Assembly (NCBI GenBank): GCA_024803745.1
Contig: JANJXV010000049.1
Coordinates: 1,322,501 to 1,386,500, forward strand
Length of the DNA stretch: 64,000 nucleotides
Source of the DNA: Megascapheus bottae
Lineage: Eukaryota > Chordata > Mammalia > Rodentia > Geomyidae
Reading direction: 5' to 3'
The notes beneath the pieces were generated by a model. It made no database searches. It was not told the DNA's origin and saw only the letters and a program-made list of their open reading frames with translations. Of the stretch, positions 38,409 to 51,515 are shown piece by piece. The first letter of the stretch is position 1; every line of letters starts with the position of its first letter. A program made the translations under genes and the position numbers.

Positions 38409-40229
38409 CCCTAACCGTAACCCTAACCCAAACCCTTACCCTAACCCTAACACTAAACCTAATCCTAACCTTAACCCTAACCCTAACCCTAACCCTTACC
38501 CTTACCCTAAACCTAACCCTAAACCTAAACCTAACCCTAACCTAAACCCTAACACTAACCCTAACCTTTGCCCTTACACTAACCCTAGCCCTAAACCTAA
38601 CCCTTACTCTAACCCTAACCCTTAAGCTAACACTTTCACTTACCCTAACCCTAAACCTAAACCTAACCCTAACCCTAACCCCTAACCCTAAACCAAACCC
38701 TAACCCTAACCCTAAACCTAACCCTTCCCCTTACCCTAATCCTAAACCTAACCCTAACCCTTACCCTTACCCTAACCCTAACCCTAACACTAACCCTAGC
38801 CCTAAACCTTGCCCTTAGAGTAAACCTAACCTAACCTTACCCTAAACCTAACTCTAAACCTAACCCTAACCCTTACCCTTACCTTAACCCTAACTCTAAC
38901 CATAAACCTTACCCTTACCCTAACACTTATGCTAACCCTAACCCTAACCCTAACCTTTACCTTACTCTAACCCTAACCCTAACCATAACCCCAACCCTAA
39001 ACATAAACCTAACCCTAAGCCTAACTTTTACCCTAAACCTAACCCTAACCCTTACCCTAACACTAACACTTACCCTTACCCTAACCCTAACCCTAACCCT
39101 TTTCCTAACCCTAACCCTAAACCTAACCCTAACCATTAACCTAACCCTAACACTAACCCTAACCCCTAAACCTAACCCTTACCATAACCCTAACCCCAAC
39201 ACTAACCATAACCCCTAAACCTAACCCTCACCCTAACACTAACCCCTAACCCTAAGCATAACCCTAACACTAACACTAAACCTTATCCTAACCCTAAACC
39301 TAACCCTAAACCCAACCCTAACCCTAACCCTTATCCTTACCATAACCCTAACACTAACCCTAACGCTAAACGTTACCCTTACCCTAAACCTGACCCTAAC
39401 CCTTACGCTAAACCTAACCCTAACTCTAACCCTAACCCTTACCCTTACCTTAACCCTAACCATAAACCTTACCCTTACCCTAACGCTAACCCTAACCCTA
39501 ACCCTAACAGTAAATCTAACCCTAACCTTTATCCTTACCCTAACCCTAATCCTAACCCTAACCATAAACCTAACCCTAACCCGAAACCTAACCCTAACCC
39601 TTACCCTTACCCTCACCCTAACCCTAACCTTAAACCTAACCCTAACTCTAACCCTAACCCTAAACTTATCCCTAACCCTTATCCTTACCGTAACCTAACC
39701 CTAAACCTAACCCTAACCCTAACCCTAACCCTAAACTTAACCCTTACCTTTACCCTAACCCCAACACTAAACCTAACCCTAATCCTTACAATTACCCTAA
39801 GGCTAACCCTAACCCTAAGCCTAACCCTAAACTTAACCCTAAGCCTTACCCTTAACCTAACCCTAACACTAACCAAAACCTAACCCTAACCCTAACCCTA
39901 ACCCTAACTCTTACCCTTACCCTAACCCTAACCCTAACCCTAAATCTAACCCTTACACTTACCCTAAACCTAACCCTAAACCTAACACTAATCCTAACCC
40001 TAACACGAACCCTTACCATAACTCTAACCCTAACACTAACCCTAACCCTAATTCTAACACTTACCCTAACAAGAACCCTAACCCTAACCCTAACCCTAAC
40101 CCTAACCCTAACCCTTACCTTAACCCTATTCCGAATTCTAACCCTAACCCTAACCCTAAGCCTAACCCCTAACCTAACCCTAACCCTAACCCTTACCCTA
40201 ACATTAACCCTAACCCTAACCTTAACCCT
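37490..40229. repeat. 2.74 kb duplication, copy 1
   Basis: Tags across this block recur at 50615-53342: ACGCATACCC (37505 and 50630), AACACTACACC, AACACAGAATC, CTTAGAGTAAACC, CCTTTTCCTAACC (39099 and 52206) and CTATTCCGAA (40127 and 53234). The offset is 13125 at the left, 13107 in the middle and 13113 at the right end, again whole-hexamer steps. A few single-base differences are visible. Confidence 0.9.
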
Positions 40230-41649
40230 AACCCTTACCCTAACCCTAACCCTAACTGTTCCCCTTTCCCTAATCCTAAACCTAAGTCTTACCCTAACCA
40301 TAACCCTAAACCTTACCCTTACCCTAAACCTAACCCTAACCCTAACCCTAACCCTAACCCTTACCCTTACCCTAACCCTAACACTAACCCTAACTCTTAC
40401 CCTTACCCTAACTCTAACCCTAACCCCAACCCTAACCCTAACCCACACCTAACCGCAACCCTAAACTTAACCCTAACCGTAACCCTAACCCTTACCCTTA
40501 CACTAACCTAACCTTAAACCTAACCCTAACCCTAACCCTAAACCTTACACTAACCCTAACCCTAACCCTAATCCTAACCCTAAACCTTACCGTTACTCTA
40601 ACCCTAACCCTAACCCTAAACCTAAGCCTAACCCTAACCTTAACCCTAACCCTTACCCTTACCCTACCCTAATCCTAACCATAACCCCTAAGCCTAACCC
40701 TAACCCTAAAGCTAATCCTTACCCTTACCCTTATCCTAAACCTAACCCTAACCCTAACAATAAACCTTACCCTTACCCTAACCCTCACCCTAAACCTTAC
40801 CCTAAACGTAACCCTAACCCTAACCATAACCCTAACCCTTACCTTACCTTAACCCTAGCTCTAACCCTAACACTTACCCTTACCCTAATGCTAACCCTAA
40901 CCCTAACCCTAACACATATCCTTCACCTAATCCTAACAGTAACCCTAACCCTAACCCTAACCCTAACCCCACCCTAACCCTAACGCTAACGCTAACCCTA
41001 ACCTTACCCTAAGCCTAACCCTAAACCTAACCCTAACACTTAAACTTACCCAAACCCTCAACCTAAACTTTACCGTAACCCTAACCCTAACCCTTACCCT
41101 TACTCTAACACTAACCCTAACCCTAAAACTTACCGTTACCCTAAACCTAACCCTAACCCTAACCCTAACCCTTACCCTTACCCTAACCCTAACCCTAACC
41201 CTCACTCTTACCCTTACACTAATCCTAACCCTAACCCTAACCCTAAACCTAACCCCACCCTAACCCTAACATTAATGCTAACCCTAACCTTACCCTAAGC
41301 CTAACCCTAAACCTAACCCTAACCCTTACCCTTCCCCAAACCCTAAACCTAAACTTTACCGTAACCCTAACCCTAACCCTTACCCTTACTCTAACCCTAA
41401 CCCTAACCCTAAAACTTACCCTTACCCTAACCCTAACCCTAACCCTAACCTTACCCTAACCGTCCCCTAACCCTAACTTCAACCTTAATCCTAACCCTAA
41501 CGCTAAACCTAACCATTACCCTTACACTAACCCTAACCCTAAATCTAACCCTAACCCTAACCCTTACCCTTACCCTAACCCTAACCGAAAACCTAACCCT
41601 AAACCCTAACCCTAACCCCTAACCCTAAAACTAACCCTAAACCTAACTC
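40230..41649. repeat. Degenerate array containing module R copy 2 and echoes of 37 kb
   Basis: No gene is visible. Module R recurs at about 40670-41010: CATAACCCCTAAGCC, AACAATAAACCTTACCC, AACACATATCCTTCACC, CCCCACCC. The stretch at about 40350-40600 repeats 37040-37290, and about 41440-41580 repeats 37335-37480. The CCCCACCC neighbourhood also recurs near 41250. Confidence 0.75.
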
Positions 41650-41830
41650 TAACACCTAAGCCTAACCCTATCCCTAACCCTAACCCTTTCCCTTATCCTA
41701 ACCCTAATCCTAACCCTAATACTTAACCTTACCATAAACCATGCCCTAACCCTAACGCTAACCCTAAACCTAACCCTAACCCTAACCCTTAACCTAATGC
41801 TAACTCTAACCCTAACCACTAACCCTAACC
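41650..41830. repeat. Module Q copy 4
   Basis: CCTAAGCC is at 41655, then CCCTTTCCCTTATCC, ATACTTAACCTTACC, AAACCATGCCC and CCACTAACCC. It lies 5219 bases from copy 3. Confidence 0.8.
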
Positions 41831-42195
41831 CTTACCCTAACCCTAACCCTAACTCTTACCCTTTCCCTAATCCTAACCCTAAGTCTTACCCTAACCATAA
41901 CCCTAAGCCTAACACTTACCCTAACCCTAATCCTAACCCTTACTCTAACACTAACCCTAACCCTAACCCTTACTCTAAACAAAACTATAAGCCTAACCCT
42001 TACCCTTACCTAAACCCTAACCCTTAAGCCTAACCCTTACCCTTACCCTAACGCTAACACAAATCCTACCCCTAACCCTAACCCTAACCCTTACCCTAAC
42101 TCTAACCCTAACCTAACCCCAACCCTAAAATTAACCCTAACCGTAACACTAACCCTTACCCTTATCCTAACCCTAACCCTAAACCTAACCCTAAA

Positions 42196-42230
<35 letters not shown>

Positions 42231-42289
42231 TCCTAACCCTAACACTTACCCTTACTCTAACGCTAACCCTAACCCTAACCCTAACCGTA

Positions 42290-42400
42290 ACCCTAATACA
42301 TATCCTTCACCTAACCCTAACAGTAACCCTAACCCTAACCCTAACCCTAACCCTAACCCCACCCTAACCCTAACGCTAACGCTAACCCTTACCTTACCCT
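42290..42400. repeat. Module R right-end fragment
   Basis: ATACATATCCTTCACC (about 42296), AACAGTAACCC and CCCCACCCTAACCCTAACGC match the right part of module R at 36227 and 40912. Confidence 0.75.
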
Positions 42401-45400
42401 ACCCCTAACCCTAAACCTAACCCTAACCCTTACCCTTACCAAAACCCTAAACCTAAACTTAACCATAACCCTAACCCTAACCCTTACCATTACTCTAACC
42501 CTAACCCAAACCATAAACCTTACCCTTACCCTAAACCTAACCCTAACCCTAACCCAAACCCAAACTCTTACCCTTACCCTAACGCTAATCCTAACAATAA
42601 ACTAACCCTAACACATATCCTTACACTAACCCTAACCCTAACCCTAACCCTTACACTTACCTTAACCCTAACACCAAACCTAACCCTAACCTTAACCCTA
42701 ACCCTAACCCCTAAGCCTAACCCTAACCCTAACCCTAACCCTTACCCTTATCCTAACCCTAACCCTAAGAATTAACATTACACTAACCCCTACCCTAACC
42801 CTAATGCTAACCTTCACCCTAACCCTAACCCTAACCCTAACTCTAACCCTAACCCTTACTCTAACTCTAACCCTAACTCTTACCCTTATCCTAACCCTAA
42901 CCTTACCCCTAACCCTTATCCTTTCCCTAACCTTAATGCTAACCCTAACCCTAAACCTATCCCTTACCCTAAACCTAACCCTTACCCATACCCTTACCCT
43001 AACCCTAACCCTAAAACTAACAGTAACACTTACCCTTACACTTACACTAACGCTATCATTAACCCTAAACTTAACCCTAACCCTAACCCTAAACCTAACC
43101 CTTATCCTAACCCTAATCCTAACCCTAACCTAACCCTTACACTTACCCTAACCCTAACCCTAACCCTAACCCTAACACTTACCCTACCTCTAACCCTAAG
43201 CCTTACCCTTACCCTAACCCTAACCCTAAACTTAACCCCAACCCTAAACCTAAACCTAACCGTAACCCTTATCCTAATACTTACGCTAACCCTAACTCTA
43301 ACCCTAACCCTAACACTTACCCTTAACCTAACCCTAAGCCTAACCCTTACCCTAACACTCACACTAACCCTAAACCTAACACTAACCCTTACCCTTTCCC
43401 TAAACCTAACCCTAACTCTAACCTTAACCCTTACCCTTAACCTAACCCTAACCCTAACCCAAACCCTAACCCTAACCCTCACCGTATCCTAACCCTAACC
43501 CTAACCCTTAACCTAACCCTAACACTAACCCTAACCACTAACCCTAACCCTTACCCTAACCCTAACCTTAACCCTAACTCTTACCCTTAACCTAATCCTA
43601 ACCCTAACACTAACCCTAACCATAAACCTAACCCTAACACTTACCCTAACCTTAATCCTAACCCTTACTCTAAACCTAACCTCAACTTAAACCCTAACCT
43701 AACCGTAAACCTAACCCTAACCCTTACCCTTACCCTAAAACTAACCCTAACCCTACACCTAAACCTAACCCTTACCCTAACCCTAACCCTTACCCTAACC
43801 CTCCCCTAACCCTAACCTCAAACATAAACCTAACCCTAACCCTAACACTAACCCTAAACCTAACCCTAACCCTAAATCTATCCTTAACCGTAACCCTTAC
43901 CCTTACACTAACCCTAACCCTAAAACTAACGCTAACTGTAACCCCTAATCCTAACCCTAACCCTAACCCTTTTCCTAACCCTAATCCAAACCTAACCTTT
44001 AACCTAACCCTAACACTAACCCTAAACCCTAAGCCTAACACTAACACTAACCCTAACCCTAACCCTTACCCATATCCTAACCCTAACCCTAACTCTAACC
44101 CTAACGCTAACCCTAACCCTTACCCTAACCGTAACCCTAACCCTAACCCTAACCTCAAACTTAACCCTAACCCTTACCCTAACCCTAACCCTAACCCTAA
44201 CCCTCTCCCTAACCCTAACCATAACCCTTACCGTAACCCTAATCCTAACCCCAAACTCAAAACTTAACCCTAACGGTAACCCTAACCCTAAATCTTACCC
44301 TTACCCTAACCCTAACCCTAAACATAACCCTACCCCTTACCCTTACCCTAACCCTAAACCTAAACCTAACTCTCACCCTAACAATAACCCTTACCCTTAT
44401 CCTAACCCTAACCCTAACCCTAACCCCTAACACTAAACCTAACCCTAATTCTTACCCTTACCCTAACCCTAACCCTAAACCTAACCCTAACCCTAACACT
44501 TGCCCTAACTCTAACCCTAACCCTTAACCTTACCCTAACCCTAACCCAAACCTTATCACCAACCCTAAACCTAACCCTGACCGTAACCCTTACCCTAACA
44601 CTTACCCTATCCCTAACTCTAACCCTAACACTAACACTTACCATAACCCTTACCCTAACCCCTAACACTAAACCTAACCCTAATTCTTACCCTTACCCTA
44701 ACCCTAACCCTAAACCTAAGCCTAACCCTAAAACTTACCCTAACCCAAACTCTAACCCTTACCCTTACCCTAACCCTAAACCGAACCTTATCCCCAACCC
44801 TAAACCTAACCCTAACCGTAACCGTTACCCTAACACTTACCCTAACTCTAACTCTAACCCTAACCCTAACCCTAACACTTACCCTTACCCTAACCCTAAC
44901 CCTAACCCTTACCCTAAACCTCACACTAACCCTAACCCTAAGACTAACCCTTACCCTTTCCCTAACCCTAAAACTAACTCTAACCCTAACCTTACCCTTA
45001 ACCTAACCCTAACCCTAACCCTAACCCTAACCTTATCCTAACCCTAACACTAACCCTTAACCTAACCCTAACATTAACCCTAACCACTAACACTAACCCT
45101 TACCCTAACCCTAACCCTAACACTAACCCTTACCCTAATCCTAACCCTAACCCTAACCCTAACCACAAGCCTAACCCTAACATTAACCCTAACCACTAAC
45201 ACTAACCCTTACCCTAACCCTAACCCTAACCCTAAACCTAACTCTAATCCTAACCCTTACTCTAACCCTAAACTCAACTTTAACCCTAACCCTAACCCTA
45301 ACCCTAACCCTTACCCTTACCCTAAAACTAACCCTAACCCTAACCCTAAACCTAACCCTTACCCTAACCCTAACACATACCCTAACCCTCCCCTAACCAT

Positions 45401-45894
45401 AACCTCAACCTTAAACCTAACCCTAATCCTAAACCTAACCCTTATCATTACCCTTGCTCTAACCCTAACCCTAACCCTAACCCTAACCCTTACTCTAAAC
45501 CTAACTCTAACCCTAACCCTAACCCTAACCCTTACCCTAATCCTAACTCTAACTCTAACCTTTACCCTAACCCTAACCCTAAACCTAACCCTAACCGTAA
45601 CCCTAAACCTAACCCTAACCCTAACCTTAACCCTAACCCTTACCCTTATACTTACCCTAACCCTAACCATAACCATAACAGTAAACCTAACACTAACCCT
45701 AAACCTAACACTTACCCTTAGCCTAAATCTAACCCTAAACCTAACGCTAACCCTTAACATCACCCTCACCCTAACCCTAACCCTAACCCTAACCCTAAAC
45801 CTAAACCTAATGCTAACCCTTAACATTACCATCACCCTAACCCTAACCCTAACCCTAAACCTAACCCTAACCCAAAATCTAACCCTTACCCTTA
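42401..45894. repeat. Degenerate hexamer array, many short local repeats
   Basis: No gene is visible. A CCTTTTCC unit with following text near 43969 partly matches 39099, 52206, 58330 and 62770. Two adjacent blocks at about 44410-44660 and 44665-44930 resemble each other: AACCCCTAACACTAAACC, ATTCTTACCC, AACCTTATC. AACATTAACCCTAACCACTA occurs at about 45070 and 45179. Confidence 0.65.
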
Positions 45895-46190
45895 CCCTAC
45901 CCTAACCCTAACCATAACCCCTAAGCCTAACTCTAACCCTAACGCTAACCCTTACCCTTATCCTAACTCTAACCCTAACCCTACCCCTTACCCTTACCCT
46001 AACCCTAAACCTAACCTTAACCCTACCCCTAACCCTAACCCTTACCCTTACCCTAACCCTATCCCTAACCCTAACAATAAACCTTACCCTTACCCTAACC
46101 CTAACAATAAACCTTACCCTTACCCTAACCCTAACCCTAAACCTTACCCTAAACCTAACCCTAACCCTAACCCTTACCCTTACCTAACCC
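45895..46190. repeat. Module R copy 3, partial, with a 30-base tandem
   Basis: CATAACCCCTAAGCCTAAC and AACAATAAACCTTACCC match the left part of module R. ACAATAAACCTTACCC occurs at 46074 and again at 46104, a five-hexamer tandem. The CCTTCACC end is missing. Confidence 0.75.
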
Positions 46191-46881
46191 TAACCCTAAC
46201 TCTTACCATTACCCTAACCCTAAACTTAACCCTAACCCTTATCCTTTCCCTAACCCTAACGCTAACCCTAACCCTAAACCTATCCCTTACCCTAAACCTA
46301 ACACTTACCCTTACCCTAACCCTAACCCTAAAACTAACAATAACTCTTACACTTACACTAACGCTAACATTAACCCTAACCTTAACACTAAACCTTAACC
46401 TAACACCTAACCCTAACCCCAAGCCTAATCCTAACCTTAGCCTTACCCTAACCCTAAACCTAAACTTAAACCCAACCCTAAATCTAACCCTAACCATGAC
46501 CCTAACCCTTACCCTAACACTAACCCTAACCATAACAATAACAGTTAACACTAACCCTAACCCTAACATTAACCCTTATCCTAACCCGAACCCTAACCGT
46601 AACCCTTAACCTAACCCTAATACTAACCCTAAACCCTAACCCTAACCCTAACCCTAACCCCTAACCTAACAATAACAATAACCCTTACCCTTACCCTAAC
46701 CCTAACACTAACCCTAACCTTAACCCTAACATTTACCCTAACCCTAACACTAACCCTTATCGTTACCCTAACCCTAACCCTAACCTTAACCCCAACCCTA
46801 AACGTAAAACTAACCGTAACCCTTACCCTAACACTTATCCTAACCCTAACTCTAACCCTAACCCTAACACTTACCCTTACC

Positions 46882-46913
<32 letters not shown>

Positions 46914-47520
46914 CACCCTAACCCTAACCCTACCACTAACCCTTACCCTTTCCCTAACCCTACCCTAACTCTAACCCTAACCCTTACCCTTAACCTAACC
47001 CTAACCCTAAACCTAACCCTAGCCCTAACCCTAAACCTAACCCTAACCTTAAGCCTACACTAACCCTAAACCTAACCCTTACCCTTAGCCTAACCCTACC
47101 CCTAAACCTAACCCTAACTGTAACCTTAACCCTAACCCTAACCCTAACCCTTACCCTTACCCTAACCCTATCCCTAACCTTAACCCCAACACTAAATCTA
47201 ACCCTAACCCTAAACCAATCCTTACCCTAACCCTAACCCTAACCCTTTCCCTTAACCTAACCCTAACCCTAAACTTAACCCATACCCTAAACCTAACCCT
47301 AACCCTTAACCTAACACTTACCCTAAACCTATCCTAACCCTAACACTTACCCTTACCCTAACCCTAACCCTAACCCTAACCCTTACCCTAATCCTAACCC
47401 TAACCCTTACCCTAACCCTAACCCTAACCCTAACACTTACCCTTACCCTAAACCTAACCCTAACCTTAACCCCAACCCTAAACGTAACCCTAACCCTAAA
47501 CCTAACCCTTACCCTTACCC
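46191..47520. repeat. Degenerate array with an AACAATAACAATAACCC block
   Basis: No gene is visible. The stretch at about 46667-46930 is a relative of 49262-49560, 59153-59450 and 63558-63850. It carries AACAATAACAATAACCC, TTACCCTAACCC, CTTAACCCCAACC and AAACTAACCGTAACCC in order. Confidence 0.7.
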
Positions 47521-47772
47521 TAACCCTAACCCTAATCCTAACCCTTACCCTTAACCTAACCTTAACCCTAACCCTAACGCAAACCCTCACCCTAACACTT
47601 ACCAAAAACTTCACCGTAACCCTAACCCTTACCCTTACCCTTACCCTAACCCTAACCCTAATCCTAACCCTTACCCTTAACCTAACCTTAACCCTAACCC
47701 TAACGCAAACCCTCACCCTAACACTTACCAAAAACTTCACCGTAACCCTAACCCTTACCCTTACCCTAATCC
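47521..47772. repeat. 126-base tandem duplication (21 hexamers)
   Basis: AACGCAAACCCTCACCC followed by CCAAAAACTTCACCGTAACC occurs in two adjacent copies, 126 bases apart (TTAACCTAACC at 47551 and 47677). The copies read almost the same, so the event looks recent. The step is exactly 21 hexamers. Confidence 0.88.
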
Positions 47773-49261
47773 TAACCCTAACCTTAACCCCAACCCTAAA
47801 CCTAACTCTAACCCTAACCCTAACCCTTACCCTAAGCCTAATCCTAACCCTAACCCTAACACTTACCCTTACGCTAACCCTAACCCTAACCCTAACCGTA
47901 ACATTAACCCTAAACCTAACCCTAAACTTTACCATTAAACTAAACCTAACCCTAAACCTAACACTAACCATAACCTTAACTCTAACCCTAACCCTTAAAG
48001 TTACCCTAACCCTAACCCCAAACCTAACCCTAACCCTAGCCCTAACCCTAACCCCTATGTCTAAACATAACCCTAACCCTAACCCTTACCCTTATCCTAA
48101 CACTAACCCTAACCCTAACACTTACCCTTACCCTAACCCTAACGCTAAACCTAATCCTTACCCTAACCCTAAACCTAACCCTAACGCTAACCCTAACTCT
48201 TATCCTAACCCTAACCCTAACACTTACCCTAACCCTAACCCTAACCCTAACACATATCCTTACACTAACCCTAAACCTACCCCTAACACTTACATTTACC
48301 TTAAACCTAACCCTAAACCTAACCCTTACCCTTATCATAACCCTAACCCTAACCCTAACAATTACCATTACGCTAACACCTACCCTAACCCTACTGCTAA
48401 CCTTAACCATTACCCTAACCCTAACCCTAACCCTAACCCTAACCTTTACCCTTACCTAACCCTAACCCTAACTGTTACCATTCCCCAACCCTAAACTTAA
48501 TCCTAACCCTTAGACTTTCCCTAACCCTAACCCTAAAACTAACAATAACACTTACCCTTACACTAACGCTAACATTAACCGTAACCTTAACACTAACCCT
48601 TACACTAACACCTAACCCTAACCCCAGGCCTGACCCTAAACTTAGCCTTACCCTAACCCTAACCCTAACCTTAACCCCAACCCTAAACCTAACCCTAACC
48701 CTAACCCTTACCCTAACACTAACCCTAACCATAACCCTAACAGTTAACCCTAACCCTAACCCTAACTCTAACCCTTATCCTAACCCTAACCCTAACCCTA
48801 ACCTTAACCCTTAACCTAACCCTAACACTAACCCTAAACCCTAACCCTAACCCTAACCCTTATACTTACCCTAACTCTAACCCTAACCATAACCCTAACC
48901 CTAACCCATACCCTAACCCTAACCCTAAACTTTACTCTAACCCTAACCCTAACCTCAACCTTAACCCTAACCCTAATCCTACCCTAACCCTAACCTTTAC
49001 CCTTACATTAACCCTAACCTCACTCTATCCCTCTACCTAACACTAACCATAACCCTTACCCTAACCCTAACCCTAACCCCAACCTCAAACTTAACCCTAA
49101 CTGTAACCCTAACACTAAATCTTACCCTTACCCTAACCCTAACCCTAACCCTAACCCTTACCCTTAACCTTACCCTAACCCTAACCCTAAACCTAACTCT
49201 CACCCTAACCTTAATCCTTACACTTATCCTAACCCTAACCCTAACCCTAACCCCTAACCCT
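47773..49261. repeat. Degenerate hexamer array
   Basis: No gene is visible. Notable odd units are CCCCTATGTCTAAACC near 48050 and CCCCAGGCCTGACCC near 48612, the second being a rare cluster of plus-strand G. About 48530-48720 resembles about 46330-46560 (CTTACACTAACGCTAACATT and AACACCTAACCC). Confidence 0.65.
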
Positions 49262-49960
49262 AACAATAACAATAACCCTTACCCTTACCGTAACCCTAAC
49301 ACTAACCCTAACCCTAACCCTAACACTTACCCTAACCCTAACCCTAACCCTTACCGTTACCCTAACCCTAACCCTAACCCTAACCTTAACCCCAACCCTA
49401 AACCTAAAACTAACCGTAACCCTTACCGTAACACTTACCCTAACCCTAACTCTAACCCTAACCCTAACACTTACCCTTACCCTAACCCTAACCCTAACCC
49501 TTAAACTAACCCTAACACTAACCCTAACCCTAACCCTAACCCTACCACTTACCCTTACCCTAACCCTAGCCCTAACCTTACCCCAACCCTAAATCTAACC
49601 CTAATCCTAAACCAACCCTTACCCTAACCCTAACCCTAACCCTTACCCTTACCCAAACCCTAACCCTAAACTTAATCCATACCCTAACCCTAACCCTAAC
49701 CCTAACCCTCTCCTATCCCTAACACATACCCTTGCCCTAACCCTAACCCTAATCCTAAACCTTAACCTAATCCTAACCCTAACCCTTTCCCTAACCCTAA
49801 CACTAACCCTAACCCTAACCCTTACCCTTACCCTAAACCTATCCCTAACCTTAACCCCAACCCTGAACCTAACCCTAACCCTAACCCTAACCCTTACCCT
49901 TATCCTAACACTAACACTAACCCTAACCCTAACCCCTAACCCTAACCCTAACACTAAACC
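49262..49960. repeat. Module T copy 2
   Basis: AACAATAACAATAACCC, CTTAACCCCAACC, AACTAACCGTAACCC, CCACTTACCC, CTAACCTTACCCC, and then TTTCCCTAACCCTAACAC with CCCCAACCCTGAACC occur in order. The first half recurs at 59153 and 63558. The last half (about 49770-49930) recurs at about 59600-59765. Confidence 0.82.
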
Positions 49961-50004
49961 CTAACCCTAACCCTAACCCTAACCCTAACCCTAACGCTAA
50001 CCTT

Positions 50005-50766
50005 TACCCTAACCCCTACCCTAAACCTAACCCTAATCCTTACCCTTACCCTAAGCGTAACCCTAAACCTAAGCCTAACCCTAAACTTAACCCTAAACCT
50101 TACCCTTAACCTAACCCTAACACTAACTCAAAACCTAACCCTAACCCTAACCCCAACACTTACCCTTACCCTAACCCTAACCCTAAATCTAACCCTTACC
50201 CTTACCCTAACACTAACCCTAACCCTAACCCTAACCCTTACCTTCACCCTAACCCTAAACCTTACCCTAACCCTAACCCTAACCTAACCCTAACCCTAAC
50301 CCTAACACTTGCCCTTACCCTAACCCTAACCCTAAACCTCACCCTAACTCTAACCCTAACCCCTAACCCTAACCCTAACCCAAACCTTTACCCTTACCCT
50401 AACCCTATCCCTAACCCTAACCAGAACACTTATCCTAACCCTAACCCTAACACTAAACCTTACGCTTACCCTTACCCTAACACTAAACCTAACCCTAACC
50501 CTAACACTAACCATAACCCTAAAACTTACTCTTACCCTAAACCTAACCTTAACCCTTATCCTAAACCTAACCCTAACCCTAACCCTAACCCTTACCCTTA
50601 CCTTAACCCGAAACCTAACCCTAACCCTAACGCATACCCTTACTCTAACCCTAACCCTAACCCTAACCGTAAACCTAAACCTAACCCTAAACCTAACCGT
50701 AACTCTAACCCTAACCCTTACCCTAACCCTAACCTTAACCCCAACACTACACCTAACCCTAACCAT
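50005..50766. repeat. 0.76 kb duplication, copy 1
   Basis: AAGCGTAACCC (GCG at 50055), CACTTGCCC, CCAGAACACTTATCC, ACGCATACCC and AACACTACACC recur at 60228-61023. The offset rises from about 10237 to 10251. The right third overlaps the left end of the 2.74 kb duplication. Confidence 0.85.
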
Positions 50767-51261
50767 AACCCTAACCCTAACCCTTACCCTTACCCAAACC
50801 CTAACCCTAACCCTAACCCTAACCCTAACCCTAACCCTAACCTTAACATAACCCTAACCCTAACACAGAATCTAACCCTTACACTAAACCTAACCCTAAC
50901 CCTTATCAAACCTAACCCTAAACCTAACTGTAACCCTAACCCTAACCCTAACCCTAACCCTTACCGTAACCCTAACCCAAACCCTTACCCTAACCCTAAC
51001 CCTAAACCTAACACTAACCTTAACCCTAACCCTAACCCTAACCCTTACCCTTACCTTAAACCTAACCCTAAACCTAACTGTAACCCTAACCCTAACCCTA
51101 ACCCTTACCCTAACCCTAACCTTAACCCCAACACTACACCTAACCCTAATCCTAACCCTTACCCTTACCCTAACACTAACCCTAACAGTAACCCTGACCT
51201 TAACTGTAACCCTTACCCTAACCCTAAACCTAAACCTAACCCTAAACCTAATACTGAATCA

Positions 51262-51293
<32 letters not shown>

Positions 51294-51469
51294 CCCTAAC
51301 CGTAACCCTAACCCAAACCCTTACCCTAACCCTAACCCTAAACCTAACCCTAACCTTAACCCTAACCCTAACCCTAACCTTAACCCTAACCCTAACCCTT
51401 ACCCTTAACCTAAACCTAAACCTAACCCTAATCCTAACCCTAACCCTAACCCTAAACCTAACCCTAACC

Positions 51470-51515
<46 letters not shown>

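Noticed and set aside
48605..48625. CCCCAGGCCTGACC near 48.6 kb as a foreign insertion
   Set aside because: It is a short G-containing patch only; the hexamer text resumes at once on both sides, so a few point changes explain it.
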